A stretch of DNA of 64,000 nucleotides from the NCBI GenBank assembly GCA_023614405.1, contig CM042688.1, forward strand, positions 381,225,331 through 381,289,330. The letters are read 5' to 3'. The DNA comes from Avena insularis (lineage: Eukaryota > Streptophyta > Magnoliopsida > Poales > Poaceae). Shown piece by piece: positions 47,850 to 60,468 of this stretch. The translations under genes were made by a program, and so were the position numbers. Below the pieces are notes generated by a model. That model was not told the DNA's origin, searched no databases, and worked only from the letters and a program-made list of their open reading frames with translations. How positions within the stretch are numbered: the first letter of the stretch is position 1; each line of letters starts with the position of its first letter.

Positions 47850-47883
47850 TTTTCTTTGTAAATCTCGGGACGAGATTTTGTTT

Positions 47884-47895
47884 AAGGGGGGAAGG
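47884..47895 (+). other. Polypurine tract, nested chromovirus
   Basis: AAGGGGGGAAGG, two bases before the 3' LTR start at 47898. Confidence 0.85.
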
Positions 47896-47897
47896 TT

Positions 47898-50800
47898 TGT
47901 AACATCCCAAAACTTTAATCCAAGCTTATCAAGATCCAAATCATCCAAATTAGGGTTAACAAAAACTTTTCCATTTCAAAATATGAAAGCAATCATATGT
48001 GTGTGCATTTAAAAATAGGAGTTGTTTGAATTGCCATGGTTCTGTGATCCATTGATTGTAAAATAATTCTTAGGTGAAATAAACATCATATAAATCATTC
48101 CCAAGCAAATCCCAAAGAAAATCAAATAAAAAACAATTAAAAATGAGGAATGGTCATTTTGGTCATTTTAATCCACTACACTACTTTGAGTGTTCCTAGC
48201 ACTCATTTCCCAACAGAAATCATTCTGAATCTTTGAACCCCTTGGTAGTACACATAATGAGGTACCAAGGCCCACTTTGTGATCTGCTAAAAACAATCAA
48301 ATACTAATTTTAAATGACAGTTTAAAATTGAATCTATTTCATATGGAAAGATCCCACTATTTCAAAAACCACTCGAACCAACTCAATTTTCAAAACCCAA
48401 GCAACCACAGAGTCTCAAGTTTAGTACTAGCACACCCACCAAAAATCTTTTCAAAATTCAAAAAGAATTTTCTTGCGGCCATTTCATCAAACACCTGGCA
48501 GGCAAGAATCTACCTCTAATCCTAGCTCACTGTTTTGAACAGATTTTTGCCCCCATTTGATCTCCATTTAATCTCTTTGTCCCCTCTTGATCTAACCAGG
48601 CCCTTAACACCCATCCCCTACCCCGCTAGCAGCCATGCCATGCCAACCCAAGGACATGCTCACCGTCCAAACCTTGCCCCGCTGCAGCAGACCATCTCCC
48701 CCTCTCTCTCCATGTCTAGCAGCTAGCCAGCACCTCACCGCCGCCCACTGTCCCCTCCCTGAGCCAGGCCAAGTCGTGGACCACCGAGAAAACCCCGCGC
48801 CTAGTGCCACCGCACCATGCCGAGAACGCGCCAGAGCGCCATGCCCGACACGCGTGCACAAGCCGCCGCTCGACCGCAGCCCGTGCCCGACCCAGGTAGC
48901 ACGCCGACATGCCCGTTCGCCGCCCAACGCACCACAGCCACTGCTTGCCGTCAAAACCGCCGCCTCTGCCGCTCAGAGCGCCAGCTCCACCCGACCGCAT
49001 ACCACAGCCCCTAAGCCTGCATTAAAGCCCTAGAGCACCGCCAGGAGACAGCGCGTCGATCGCCACCCTCAGCCATGCCGCTAGCAGCCCGTAGCCATGA
49101 CGCCACCGTCTCCTGCCCATCCCGCTCAGTCTCGCCATCGAGCCAATAAAAGGAGGGAACCCCCAGCCTCACCTCACCTCACTGATCGTCCCACACCTCT
49201 AGCCGGAGCACGGGGAGCAGCAGCTCGCCGGAATTGCATCGGAGTAGGCTGCCTCTGGAGGAGAAGGGCGCCGCTAATTGCGACCACCCCCGGAGCTGCC
49301 TCGACCGTCCCTAAGCTCGCCGTCGACCACCAGTCCATTTGCCCGCCTCGCCGTCGTTGCTAGAGCCCTGGTACGCCCCTATGCACCCCCACTGAGCCGC
49401 TAGGGTTACAGCTCGCCGGCGACAGGTCCGTCGTCGATGACGATCCACAGCCGTTGATCCCCACTCTAATCCAACGTCCCACATTGCCCCGTACCGCTTT
49501 GCGCGTTATGAGCCGCTGACTGGTGGACCCCCTCCTATAAGTTGAGCCCCGCACTGCGGAGTGACACTGGGCCGGCCCGTTAGCGTTTCCCGCGCAGCAC
49601 AGTTAGTTTGAATTAGGATTTTTCTTTTTAGTTTAAGCTTAGTTTTGTCCCTTGGTTCAAAATTCAATTCAGAGAGATTTACCAATCCAAATTAAGTGAT
49701 TCTAATTTTGTTGGAAAGCTACTGAAAACATCTATCCAGGCCCGTTCGATTTAATTCATTTAGAGTTAGAAATCTCTCCTGGTAAAAATAACAAGACAGA
49801 AGCTTTTGCACCTTGCAACATTTTTATAAAATCAACCAAGTTAGCTTTTGAGTTGATTCCAACTCTCAAAAATCACCTTTCACCATACCTATCTGAATAT
49901 GTAATCATATTAGGATTTACATGCAGTGACTTTGGAATAGTACCAAAATAATGCTATATAGGCATTTCTAGTCACTTTAAATCATTAAATAATGAACTTA
50001 AACCAAAGTAATTTTGATCCAACCCTTAAATTACATTCCCACATGTTAGAATATGTGGTGATGACATGTGTCCACATGATCCCATATTTTAAGTGGTGAA
50101 TATTAAATCTTAGTTAATTTTTCAATGACTAGAAATTACTTTTCTAAAATAAAAAGGAGGAAACTATTGAATAAAACTTGTGATGCTTGTGATGATAATA
50201 GATCATCAATTGTGTGCCTTAGAGTACTAAATTAGACTAGTTAAGTATTGTTTGGTGATTGTGTACTCCGTATGAATTTATAGAAGATAGTACCGACCAA
50301 GCTTACGAGGAGGAGGAGTGCTACCAAGAAGAAGAAGAAGAAACCTTCAACCAATGCACCAACCAAGGCAAGCTATTGTAGCAAGCTAGAATTAAGCTAG
50401 ATGAATGAGCAAAGATGCTTTAGGCATGCTTTGGTCACACCACTTTGACTATTACTACCCCAAGTATTACCTTACACACTTTACTTCCTTTACTTTACAC
50501 AAAGTCCCTTACTTGTTTTGAAGGTAGCATAAAGAGTATAAAACTTGACCTATTTAGATAAGCTTTAGATGTCATTCTATGGCATGAGATTGAACCCATC
50601 ATTGTTCCACCTTAGTGAACACTCTTATCTTAGTAGTTTAGAGTAGATCAAAACTTGAGTCATTTTAGATGGGAACACTTGGTGAAAATGAATTATGAAA
50701 ACTTTGGAATGATGAGTCATTCTATTGAGATGTTTTGACATGTGTTGAGAAACACAAATGGTTTATGATGATGAAAATGTTGAGGCATGAGCCTTACCCC

Positions 50801-51310
50801 TTTTATAAAACTGATGGTTGGATTCGAATGCGATACCAATCCAAATTTACCGTACAACCACACTACGTGAATTAGGTAAGGCTTAGCCGGAAGTTTATAT
50901 ACATTAGTATTAGTTCCCTCGCAGGAGAGGTTTGAGCTGAGGCTACCTCTCAATGTTGTCCACCTATGCAGTGCCCAAGATGACTGATTGTCATGGTTGG
51001 GAGGCCATACCCATAGGAGAGGTGCTTATACTAGGGTGTGTAAAGGGAAGGCTATGTTTGATTATCTTCATACTAAGTATGATGATTCAGGGTTATCCCT
51101 GAGAGATGTATCGAATCTGTGGTGAAAGTGTACCACCTCTGAAGAGTGTCAAACTATTCGAATAGCCGCGTCCGTGGTCATGGACAGTTGGAATGACCAT
51201 ACTGTTTCGTTGTCAGATGTTTTCAAAATGACATGAAAGGAATGGTGAATCTTGACTTGACCACAACAAGGTTGTGTTTATGATAATAGCTTCCCAACTT
51301 AAGTGATTCT
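47898..51310 (+). repeat. Truncated 3' LTR of the nested chromovirus
   Basis: It is homologous to 38620-42050 and stops after AAGTGATTCT. The sequence then changes abruptly to integrase coding sequence of the outer element. The acidic exon-like stretch (from 50284) and the conserved block (51123-51182, with point changes) are present. Confidence 0.9.
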
Positions 51311-51790
51311 CAAGGTTATGCTGGCAAGAGAAGGAGAGACCTGACTTTCAATGTCGGAGATTTTGTATATCTCAAGGTTTCACCATTGAAGGGAACCCAG
51401 CGTTTTAGTCTGAAAAGAAAGTTAGCCCCCAGATATATCGGACCTTTCAAGATTCTGAATCACCGAGGAGAAGTATCTTATCAACTGGAACTGCCTGAAG
51501 AGATGAGTGCCATCCATAGTGTGTTCCATATCTCGTTACTTTGCAAATGCTTAGAAGTGTCGGAGAAGACCGAAGTATTCAAGAACATCGATCACCGAGC
51601 TGTTGATATGAACAAGGACCTGACATATCATGAAGTGCCCATCCGTATCTTGGAGGAAGCCTACAGAACCACCAGGACTAGGAGTATCAAATTTCTCAAG
51701 ATTCAATGGAGCAACCATACCGAAGAAGAAGGCACTTGGGAGCGAGAAGATTACCTTAGGACTGAGTTCTCAGATCTCTTTAGTTCCTAG
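51311..51790 (+). pseudogene. Integrase tail and chromodomain of the outer chromovirus
   Basis: A single open frame from about 51314 to TAG 51788-51790 encodes GKRRRDLTFNVGDFVYLKV, then LAPRYIGPFKILNHRGEV with an intact G-P-F, and a full chromodomain end (RTRSIKFLKIQWSNHTEEE..WEREDYLR). It is better preserved than the nested copy (47380-47849). Its upstream part is missing because of the deletion at the junction. Confidence 0.88.
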
Positions 51791-51825
51791 TTTTCTTTCT
51801 TAAATCTTGGGACGAAATTTTGTTT

Positions 51826-51837
51826 AAGGGGGGAAGG
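51826..51837 (+). other. Polypurine tract, outer chromovirus
   Basis: AAGGGGGGAAGG, two bases before the 3' LTR start at 51840. Confidence 0.85.
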
Positions 51838-51839
51838 TT

Positions 51840-54800
51840 TGTAACATCCGAAAACTCTAATCCAAGTGATCAAGATCCAATCCAGCCAATTTAGGGTTAA
51901 CAAAAACTTTTTCTATTTAAAAATCTTTAAGCATTCATATGTGTATGCATTTAAAATAGGAGTTGTTTGGAATGCCATGTTTGAGTGATCTATTGATTGT
52001 AAAATGATTCTAAGGTGAATTAAACATCATCTAGATCATTCCCAAACAAATCTCAAAGAAAAAGAAATCAAAAGGAATTAATTAAGCCAATGGTCACTTT
52101 TCCCATTATAATCACATAGCCTACTTTGGCTATTCCTAGGACTCAAATCTTAACAGAAATAATTGTGGTTCTTTGCACCCCTTGCTAGTACAAGTAGTGA
52201 TGTGCCAAGGCCCACTTTGTTTCATCCCAAAAACTTTCAAACACTAAATTTAAATGACATTTGAAAATTGAATGTAGTTCATATGCATAGATCACACTTA
52301 TTCAAAAACCACTCAAATGAACTCCTTTTTTAAATCCCAAGCAAACCTAGACGCTTAAGCATAAGATGAATCACTCCACCAAACATCTCCCAAAAATTCA
52401 AATATTTTCTTCATGCGGCCATTGTGTCGAACACCTGGCAGGCAGATAAAAAGTGGCCTAACTATTACTGTTGCTAGTTAAGCCCTTGTCCCCCTCTTAG
52501 CCCTCTCTGCACTACCTTGTCCCCCTAGCATCTAACCAAGCCTAGACCAGCACCCCCTTCCCCGCATCGCCAGTGCAGCGCCGCCCAAATGAGGTCACCG
52601 CCGGCCAAACACGGGCAGCACACCAGAGACTGAGCTGCGCCATTCCAGCATGCCCACTAGCTCCGCCCAACCCTACCGCAGCCCATGGTCCACCCCTCGA
52701 TCAACCCCAGCCCCTGGACCACCTCAGCACCGCGCCGCCCTTTCTCTCTGCAAGAAAACCAGAGCGCGCTAGATCGCGATTGCCGCCAGCACGCAGCAGA
52801 CCGCGCCTTGACACCATATCGCGCACACTGCTCCGCCTCGACCCCAGCAACCCACCAGACACGGTCGTGCACCGCCGCGCGACCCACAGTCTCCATGATC
52901 GCCGTTCGAGCATCGCCTTTGTCCCCCAGAGCGCGTGAAGCCCCCGATAGTTAGGCACCGCCCCTAGCCATGCCATTGCACCGTAGCTGACCTCCAGCAG
53001 ACCGCCCACCGTCGGCCTACCTCGCCATGCCGGTAGCCCCCCTGTTTCGCCGTCACCGACGAGCCGCGCCCATGCCTCTCGGTCTCACTGTCGAGCCAAT
53101 ATAAGCAGGCCTTCCCCGCACCATCTCTTCACACCATCCCACTCTCCTCTCTCCACTGACCATTTCCCCTCTCTTACCGGAGGAAGCCGCTGCAGAGGAG
53201 GAGACGTTGTCGTTGATTCCGTCCATCGCAGCCCCTGCCGCGACTTTGCCTAAGCTCGCCATCGCCGTCTAGGTCGATCGCCCACCTCGCCGCACTAGCT
53301 ACAGCCCTGGTACGTCCCCAGTAGACCCCCACTGGCCGTTTAGGGTTTAGTCTCGCCGGTGACGAGTCCGTTGTCGATGACGACTGTGGACCGTTGATCT
53401 ATGTTTTAATCGTAGCACCAAGATCGTCCCGTACCGCTTCGCGTTTAAAGAGTCACTGTCAGGAGGGACCCCCCTATCAGCAGCCCTCTGTGTCGCGGAG
53501 CACCACTGGGCCGGCCCATTTAGTTTCCCGCCTAAGCCCGTAGATTCAAAAATAGGTTTTGCTATTTTAATTCAAACCTAGTTCTGTCCCTTAGTTTAAA
53601 AATAAATTCAAGAAGATTTACTGAACCAAATTGAGTGATTCCAATTTTGTTAGACAGCTACTGAAAAGATCTATCGAAGCCTGTTGGATTTAATTCATTT
53701 AGAGTTAGACATCTCTCCTAGTAAAAATAACAAGACAGGAGCATTTGCACAATCAAACATTTTTCTAAAATCAACCATAATAGCTTTTGAGTTGATTCCA
53801 ACTCTCAAAAATCACATTTAACCATACCTATCTAATTATGTAATAATATTAAGATTTACATGCAGTGACTTTGGAATAGTACCAAAATAATGCTATATAG
53901 GCATTTCTAGTCACTTTAAATCATTAATTAATAAACTTAAACTAATTAAAATGTGATCCAACCCTTAAATCACATTCCCATATGTTAGAATATGTGGTGA
54001 TGTCATGTGTCCACATGATCCAATATTTTAAATGGTGAATATTAAATCTTAGTTAATTTCAATGAGTAGAAATTACTTTTCTCAAATAAAAAGAATGAGG
54101 CTAGTTAATTCAACCTTGTGATGCTTGTGAAAATATTAGATCATAAAATGTGTGCCTTAGTGTGCTAAGTAGACTAGTTAAGTATTGTTTCGTGATTGTG
54201 TATTCCGTATGTATTTATAGACGATAGTACTGACCAAGCTTTCGAGGAGGAGTAGTTCTACCAAGAGGAAGAGGAAGAAAACTTCAACCACTGCACCAAC
54301 CAAGGCAAGCTATTATTAGTAAGCTAGAATTAAGCAAGATAACCTAAGCAAGATGCATTAGGCATCCTTTGGTTATACCATGTGACTTATACCTACTCCC
54401 AGTTTTATTTACAAAGTTTTACTTGTTTAAAGAGTATAACCAAAGCATGAAGAGTATAAAACTTGACCTATATAGTTAGACTTAGATGTCATTCTATGGC
54501 ATGAGATTGACATTAGCATCCCACTTAGGTGAACACTATTAACTTAATAGTTGGAACCAAACTCAAAACTTGATTCACATTAGATGGGAATATTTGGTGA
54601 AAATGACTTGTGAAAACCTTGGAATGACGAGTCATTGTATTGAGATGTTTTGACATGTGTTCATAAACACAAATGGTTTATGATGATGAAAATGTTGAGG
54701 CATGAGCCTTAGCCCTTTTACAAAACTGATGGTTGGGTTCGAATGAGATACCATTCCAATTTTACCGTACAACCACAATACCTGAATTGGGTAAGGCTTA

Positions 54801-55695
54801 GCCGGAAGTTTATATGCATTAGTATTAGTTCCCTCACGTGTAGGTTTGAGCTAAGGCTACCTCTCAATGTTGTCCACCTATGTAGTCCCCAAGATGACAG
54901 ATGGTCATGGTTGGGAGGCCATGCTCATAGGAGAGGTGCTTATAGTAGGGTGTGTAAAGGAAAGGTTATGTTTGATTATCTGCATACTAAGTATGATGAT
55001 TCAGGGTTATCCCTGAAATATGTATCGAATCTTGTGGTGAATGTGTACCACCTCTGCAGAGTGTCAAACTATTCGAATATCCGCGTCCGTGGTTATGGAT
55101 AGTTGGACCTGCCATTTTGTTCCGTTATCAGATGTTTTCAAAACAACTTATGAAATGATTTGTTACATGACTTGAACACAACAGAGTTGTGACTATGACA
55201 ATTAAGTTCCCACTTAAGTGTTTTCAAACTTCTCTTATCTTTCTTTGTTTCTGAACTCAGCTTAGGTTTCAAACTTAACTTTACAAATAAACTTAGAGTT
55301 AGCATTTATACTAGAACTATACTACTTGTTAGTGGTAGTTTGCGAGTACTTAAAGAGTACTCATGGCTTTTGACCCTGGCTATTCCTATGGCCAGACTAT
55401 GAAGGAGATTACCAAGATGAAGGACAGTAGGACGGCTATGATAACTAGGACTATCTCCCATCATCAGCATTGCCTGTGACACAAAAGATGGACCCCACCG
55501 CTACGCTATTTATTCCGCTACTTGATTGTACTAAGACTGGATCATGAGATCCTTTATTTGTGTAAGACCTTATTATGGTTTGTAATGGATGATGTACTAT
55601 GATATCCAATCTGTTATGTCTCGCAAAAATGGTAATCCTGGGATTGTGATGTATGGCATAACAGGCATCTGGGATTAAAATTCCGGGTGTTGATA
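51840..55695 (+). repeat. 3' LTR of the outer chromovirus
   Basis: It starts TGTAACATCCG and ends GGTGTTGATA, with the terminal CA mutated to TA, followed by the duplication GTGGT. It is homologous to 32953-36848 over its length, with scattered substitutions and small indels, notably in the leader region (53150-53230 is shorter). Confidence 0.9.
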
Positions 55696-55700
55696 GTGGT

Positions 55701-55970
55701 TTCCTTCCTATGTACTCCTCATCCCTACTACACACCAACGTGGATGCGGAACATGCGAGAGACACAGAGCTTCCGTACCAAAGCACACGTGCGCAGCACC
55801 ACGCTGTGGACGAGGGAGAGATCAGCCGGGCTGGTGCGCGAGGGGAAAGGGTAGGAGAGATGGAGGATGGATGGTGAGAGGCAGCAAAGGAGAGAGAAAA
55901 CACACAATTTTTTTTGCGTGCATAGGTCCTGAAATTTACTAGTACTAGCATAGTGTAGTACACTGTAATT
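55701..55970. other. Non-coding DNA, nothing recognised
   Basis: It lies between the chromovirus and the repeat cluster. The reading frames here are unremarkable and I see no transposon ends. Confidence 0.4.
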
Positions 55971-58364
55971 GCATGTAGTGTTCTTTTCCTAAACCACATG
56001 GATCCACTAGATGTCATTGCATGTGTGTTCTTTTACTAAACCACATGGATCCACTGATGTCATTGCACGTGTGTTCTTTTCATAAACCAAAGGAATCCAC
56101 TAGATGTCATTGCAGGTGTGTTATTTTCATAAACCACATGGATCCAATAGATCTCATTGCATGTGTGTTCTTTTCCTAGACCACATGGATCCACTAGTGT
56201 CATTGCACGTGTGTTCTTTTCATAAACTACATGGATCCACTAGATGTCATTACATGTGTGTTCATTTCCTAAACCACATGGATCCACTAGAGTCATTGCA
56301 TGTGTGTTCTTTTCATAAACCACAAGGATCCACTAGATGTCATTGCATGTGTGTTCTTTTCCTAAACCACATGGATCCACTATATGTCATTGCATGAGTG
56401 ATCTTTTCATAAACTACATGGATCCACTAGAGTCATTGTATATGTGTGTGTATCAGTGTGCATCATTGTGGTTTTGTAAAAGAACACATGCAATGATGCC
56501 ACTCCAGCTTGTGGTGTCCAACCATGTGCAGGAACCCAGCAGCATGGACAACATGCATTGTATCACTAGTTTGAAAGATGATGCATCAACACACCCACTT
56601 GGGTGTGTGTGTATTAGTGTGCATCATTGTGGTTTTGGATAAGAACACATGCAATGATGCCACTCCAACATGTGGTGTCCAACCATGTCCAGTAAACCTA
56701 GTAGCATGCTGGAATTCAATTGCAGCATGCATTGTATCACCAGTTTAAAAGATGATGCATCACCACACCTACTTGGATGTGTGTGTATCTGTGTGCATCA
56801 TTGTGTTTTTGGAAAAGAACACCTGAAATGATGCCACTCCAGCATGTGGTGTCGAACCATGTCTAGGAACCCTAGCAGCATGTTGGGATTCAACTAGAGC
56901 ATGCATTCTGCAATGAGTTAGAAAGATGCTGCATCACCACACCCACTTGGATGTGTGTGTGTGTATGTGTGCATCATTGTGGTTTTGGAAAAGAACATAT
57001 GTATGCCACTCCAGCATGTGGTGTGAAACCATGTCCAGGACCCTATAAGCATTCTGGGATTCATCTACAACATGCATTGTACCACCAGATTGAAAGGTGC
57101 TGCATCACCACACCCACTTGGATGTATGTGTATTAGTGTGCAGCATTGTGATTTTGGAAAAGAACACATGCAATAATGCCACTCTAGCATGTGGTGTCCA
57201 ACCATGTCTAGGAACGCTAGGAGCATGCTGGTATTCAACTTCAACATGCATTCTATCACTAGTTTGAAAGATGCTGCATCACCGCACCCACTTGGATGTG
57301 TGTGTGTGTGCTTTAGTGTGCATCATTGTGGTTTTACAAAAAGAACACATGCAATGATGCCACTCCAGCATGTGGTGTCCAACCATGTCCAAGAACCCTA
57401 GCAACATGCAATGTATCGTTGTGCATCATTGTGGTTTTGGAAAAGAACACATGCACTGATGCCACTCCAGCATGTGGTGTTCTTTTCCTAAACCTCATGG
57501 ATACACTAGATGTCATTGCATGTGTGTTCTTTTCCTAAACCACATGGATCCTCTTATGTCATTGCATGTGTATTATTTTCATAAACCAAATGAATCCACT
57601 GGATGTCATTGCATGTGTCTTCTTTTCATAAACTACATAGATCCACTAGATGTCATTACATGTGTGTTCTTTTCCTAAACCACATGGATCCACTAGAGTC
57701 ATTGCATGTTTGTTATTTTCATAAACCACATGGATCCACTAGATGTCATTGCATGTGTGTTCTTTTCCTAAACCACATGGGTCCACTATATGTCATTGCA
57801 TGAGTGTTCTTTTCATAAACTACATGGATCCACTAGAGTCATTTTATGTGTGTGTGTGTGTATGAGTGTGCATCATTGTGGTTTTGGAAAAGAACACATG
57901 CAATGATGCCACTCCAACTTGTCGTGTCCAAACTTGTGCAGGAACCCTACCAGCATGGTGGGATTCAAGTACAGCATGCATAGTATCACCAGTTTGAAAG
58001 ATGCTGCATCACCACACCCGCTTGGTTGTGTGTGTATTCATGTGCATCATTGTGGTTTTGGAAAAGAACACATGCAATGACGCCACTCCAACATGTGGTG
58101 TCCAACCATGTCTAGGAACCCTAGTAGTATGCTGGGATTCAATTGCAGCATGCATTGTATCACCTGTTTGAAAGATGCGGCATCACCACATCCACTTGCA
58201 TGATGTGTATATATGTGCATCATTATGATTTTGGAAAATAACACATGCAATGATCCCACTCCAGCATGTGGTGTCGAACCATGTCTAGGAACTCTAGCAT
58301 CATGTGGGGATTCAACTGCAGCATGCATTCTACCACGAGTTTGAAAGATGCTGCATCACCACAC
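55971..58364 (+). repeat. Two-part tandem repeat cluster (47-bp and ~175-bp units)
   Basis: There are four blocks. S1, about 55975-56440, holds ~10 copies of a 47-bp unit with TTTTCCTAAACCACATGGAT and GTCATTGCATGTGTGTTC. L1, about 56441-57470, holds a ~175-bp unit with GTGTGCATCATTGTGGTTTT at 56456, 56615, 56791, 56968, 57137, 57318 and 57418. S2 is about 57471-57845. L2, about 57846-58364, has L units at 57866, 58038 and 58211. The L-unit core GGAAAAGAACACATGCAATG is nearly the reverse complement of the S-unit core CATTGCATGTGTGTTCTTTTCC. Frames such as 56104-56397 are translations of the repeat. Confidence 0.85.
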
Positions 58365-59584
58365 TGATGCCTACGCACGCTTCTATTCTTGTAGTCAGTG
58401 TTGGGCCTCCAAGTGCAGAAATTTGTAGAATAGACACAAGTTTTCCCTTAAGTGGATCATACAAGGTTTATCAAACTTAGGAAGGAAGTTGTCAAAGATA
58501 TCCCTCTCAAGCAACCCTGCAATCAAGATAAAAGAAGTCTCTTGTGTCCCCAACACACCTAATACACTTGTCAGTTGTATAGGTGCACTAGTTCGGCGAA
58601 GAGAAAGTGAAATACAAGTAATATGGATAATTATAAGCGGTAATTGCAATCTGAAATAAAAGTGGAATCAATCAAACATGTAATAGGACTTATTGTAAAC
58701 GGTGTTTCAGTGCTTAGAAACAAGGCCTAGGGATCATACTTTCACTAGTGGACACTCTCATATAAATATCTTCTCTTCATTATGCTACCCTGAACTACTC
58801 TCCGGTTGGACGATGTAGGGCTGTAACAGCACACCTTAAAGTTCGTATTCCCCATCTAGATAAAGTTCCACACAGTGTGCACACTGTCAACTTCACATAC
58901 GTGGTGATAAGAAGAGATTAATTAAAGCACTTGAGTTGCAGAATAGATCTATAGATTACAAACCTCATGATCTCAATAAGATCATGCATAGAGAGAGATG
59001 AACACATAGCTACTGGTAGAACTCTTAGCCTCGAGAGAGAACTACTCCCTCCTCATCATGGGAGTCAGCAACAGCGATGGAGATGGTGGTGGAGTCGATG
59101 GAGATGGATCCGGGGGAACTTTCCCCCAAATCTCCTCTTCGGTGGCGGCGGTGTTGCGGACCTTTTCGTGGAATTCTGATCTCCTCTTTAGGGTTTTCAT
59201 CCTGGGGGAATATATAGGCGAAGAGGCAAGGTCGGTGGGCGCCCGAGGGGCCCACACCACCCCCTAGCACATCCTGGGCTAGCCCGCCCCACCAGGTGGT
59301 GTGGCCACCTCGTGGCCCCTCTCCGTCTCGTCTTCTGGCTTTGTGAGTCTTCTGGTAAAATATTGACTTTTCCTTTTCTCCGGTCCAATTCCGAGAATAT
59401 TTCTTTTCCAACTTTTCTGAAACCAAAAACAGCAGAAAACAGGAAACCGACACTGCGGCATCTTGTTAATAGGCTAGTTCCAGAAAATGCATAAAAGTAT
59501 CCCAAAATGTAGAGAAAACATAAGATAGTTAATATAAAACAAGCATGGAACATCAAAAATTATAGATACGTTTACGACGTATCA
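58365..59584 (-). mobile_element. Athila-type LTR (Sabrina/WHAM-like)
   Basis: It starts TGATGCCTACGCACGCTTCT, a start I associate with Triticeae Athila elements, and ends ACGACGTATCA. The adjoining internal sequence ACATCCCCAAGCTT is, on the minus strand, a polypurine tract (AAGCTTGGGGATGT). This is therefore the 3' LTR of a minus-strand element whose body extends right. It is inserted in the last L unit of the repeat cluster after CACAC. The partner LTR is not in the window, so the target duplication cannot be confirmed. Confidence 0.78.
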
Positions 59585-60468
59585 ACATCCCCAAGCTTAA
59601 CTCCCGCTCGTCCTCGAGTAGGTAAGTGATAAAAAGAATAATTTTTGAGGTGACATGCACCATCACAATCTTGATCAAGGTATTTGTAAAACATTGATAG
59701 CTGGGATGATAGTACTCTAACATAGAAATGAAAGATATAGTTCGAACAATAAGACATAGCAACTATGTTATAGCATGAAAAGGTACAAACAAAAGATTCA
59801 TGAATAACAATGCTTTGAAAGACATTTGTTTGTTTCACATATATAAAACATAATAAGAGTGGTATTCAGCTTGTCTCTCATGGTATAGCAAAACATAAAT
59901 GCATAGGACACCCTCAAAGTTCATAAGGGTGACTAGATACAAATAGTTTAAGAACAAGCAATATCAAAGTTATGAATCAATCTACAAGTTTTGGGACAAT
60001 GCGCATTAAACTAAGAATTACCACTATGCTCTCTCAATAGGTGCATAAAGATTGAAGATGGAGACTTAACACAAAAGTAAAAAAAAAAGGCCCTTCATAG
60101 AAGGAAGTAGGGATTCAAGTCTCATAAAGAGCTTCCAAAAATTATTGTACTTATTAGCTTTCAGCTCTCATTGCCCCTATCATAAGCATCTTTAGGTGAT
60201 TAAGGTTAAAGTGAACAAATATGAGGATATGCTTGACAAGTTATAAGATGAAAATCTCATGCCCCTTACTTACGAGTACCGAACCTCATGCTACTCAACT
60301 TTATGCACATGTAAGTTCTTGTCATTGTAAGTACATGTGTATCATAGAGAACCGCCAATAGGGTACCCCTTACCCGATGATACAGAAGCTTTCCCATATC
60401 AAAATGACAAGGCAAGCAGACAATGAGCATCTCAGTGATATTTTTGTATGCTATTTGCATAGGGTTTT
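59585..60468 (-). mobile_element. Internal 3' region of the Athila-type element (partial)
   Basis: This is AT-rich and non-coding, beginning ACATCCCCAAGCTTAACTCC, then GTCCTCGAGTAGGTAAGTGA, as is usual for Athila elements next to the 3' LTR. The gag-pol region is not reached: the sequence is cut at 60468 by the next LTR. Confidence 0.65.

Larger units (their letters stand above)
38620..51310 (+). mobile_element. Nested chromovirus, same family, 3' truncated
   Basis: It is inserted in the outer gag after ACCGT (38615-38619). The 5' LTR 38620-42525 is complete. The internal region has the upstream ORF, gag, protease, RT, RNase H, integrase and chromodomain. The 3' LTR starts at 47898 but stops at about 51310, lacking roughly its last 475 bp. 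The right target duplication is therefore missing. All genes carry stops or frameshifts. Confidence 0.9.
32953..55695 (+). mobile_element. Chromovirus (Tekay/Del-like Gypsy), interrupted by a same-family element
   Basis: The 3.9-kb LTRs are 32953-36848 and 51840-55695, flanked by the target duplication GTGGT (32948-32952 and 55696-55700). A tRNA-Met primer site follows the 5' LTR. The internal region keeps an upstream ORF, the start of gag (to 38619) and, after the nested element, only the integrase tail with chromodomain (51311-51790). Everything between gag and the integrase tail is deleted. The chromodomain and long LTRs point to the Tekay/Del group. The exact Triticeae family is not assigned. 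Confidence 0.9.

Noticed and set aside
55971..57845. CRISPR-like array of ~47-bp repeats
   Set aside because: The units are contiguous with no unique spacers, and the window is plainly a plant genome.
56104..58328. Cys/His-rich frames resembling zinc-finger repeats (for example 56104-56397)
   Set aside because: They are translations of the 47-bp and 175-bp DNA repeats. Codon periodicity follows the repeat unit, not protein constraint.
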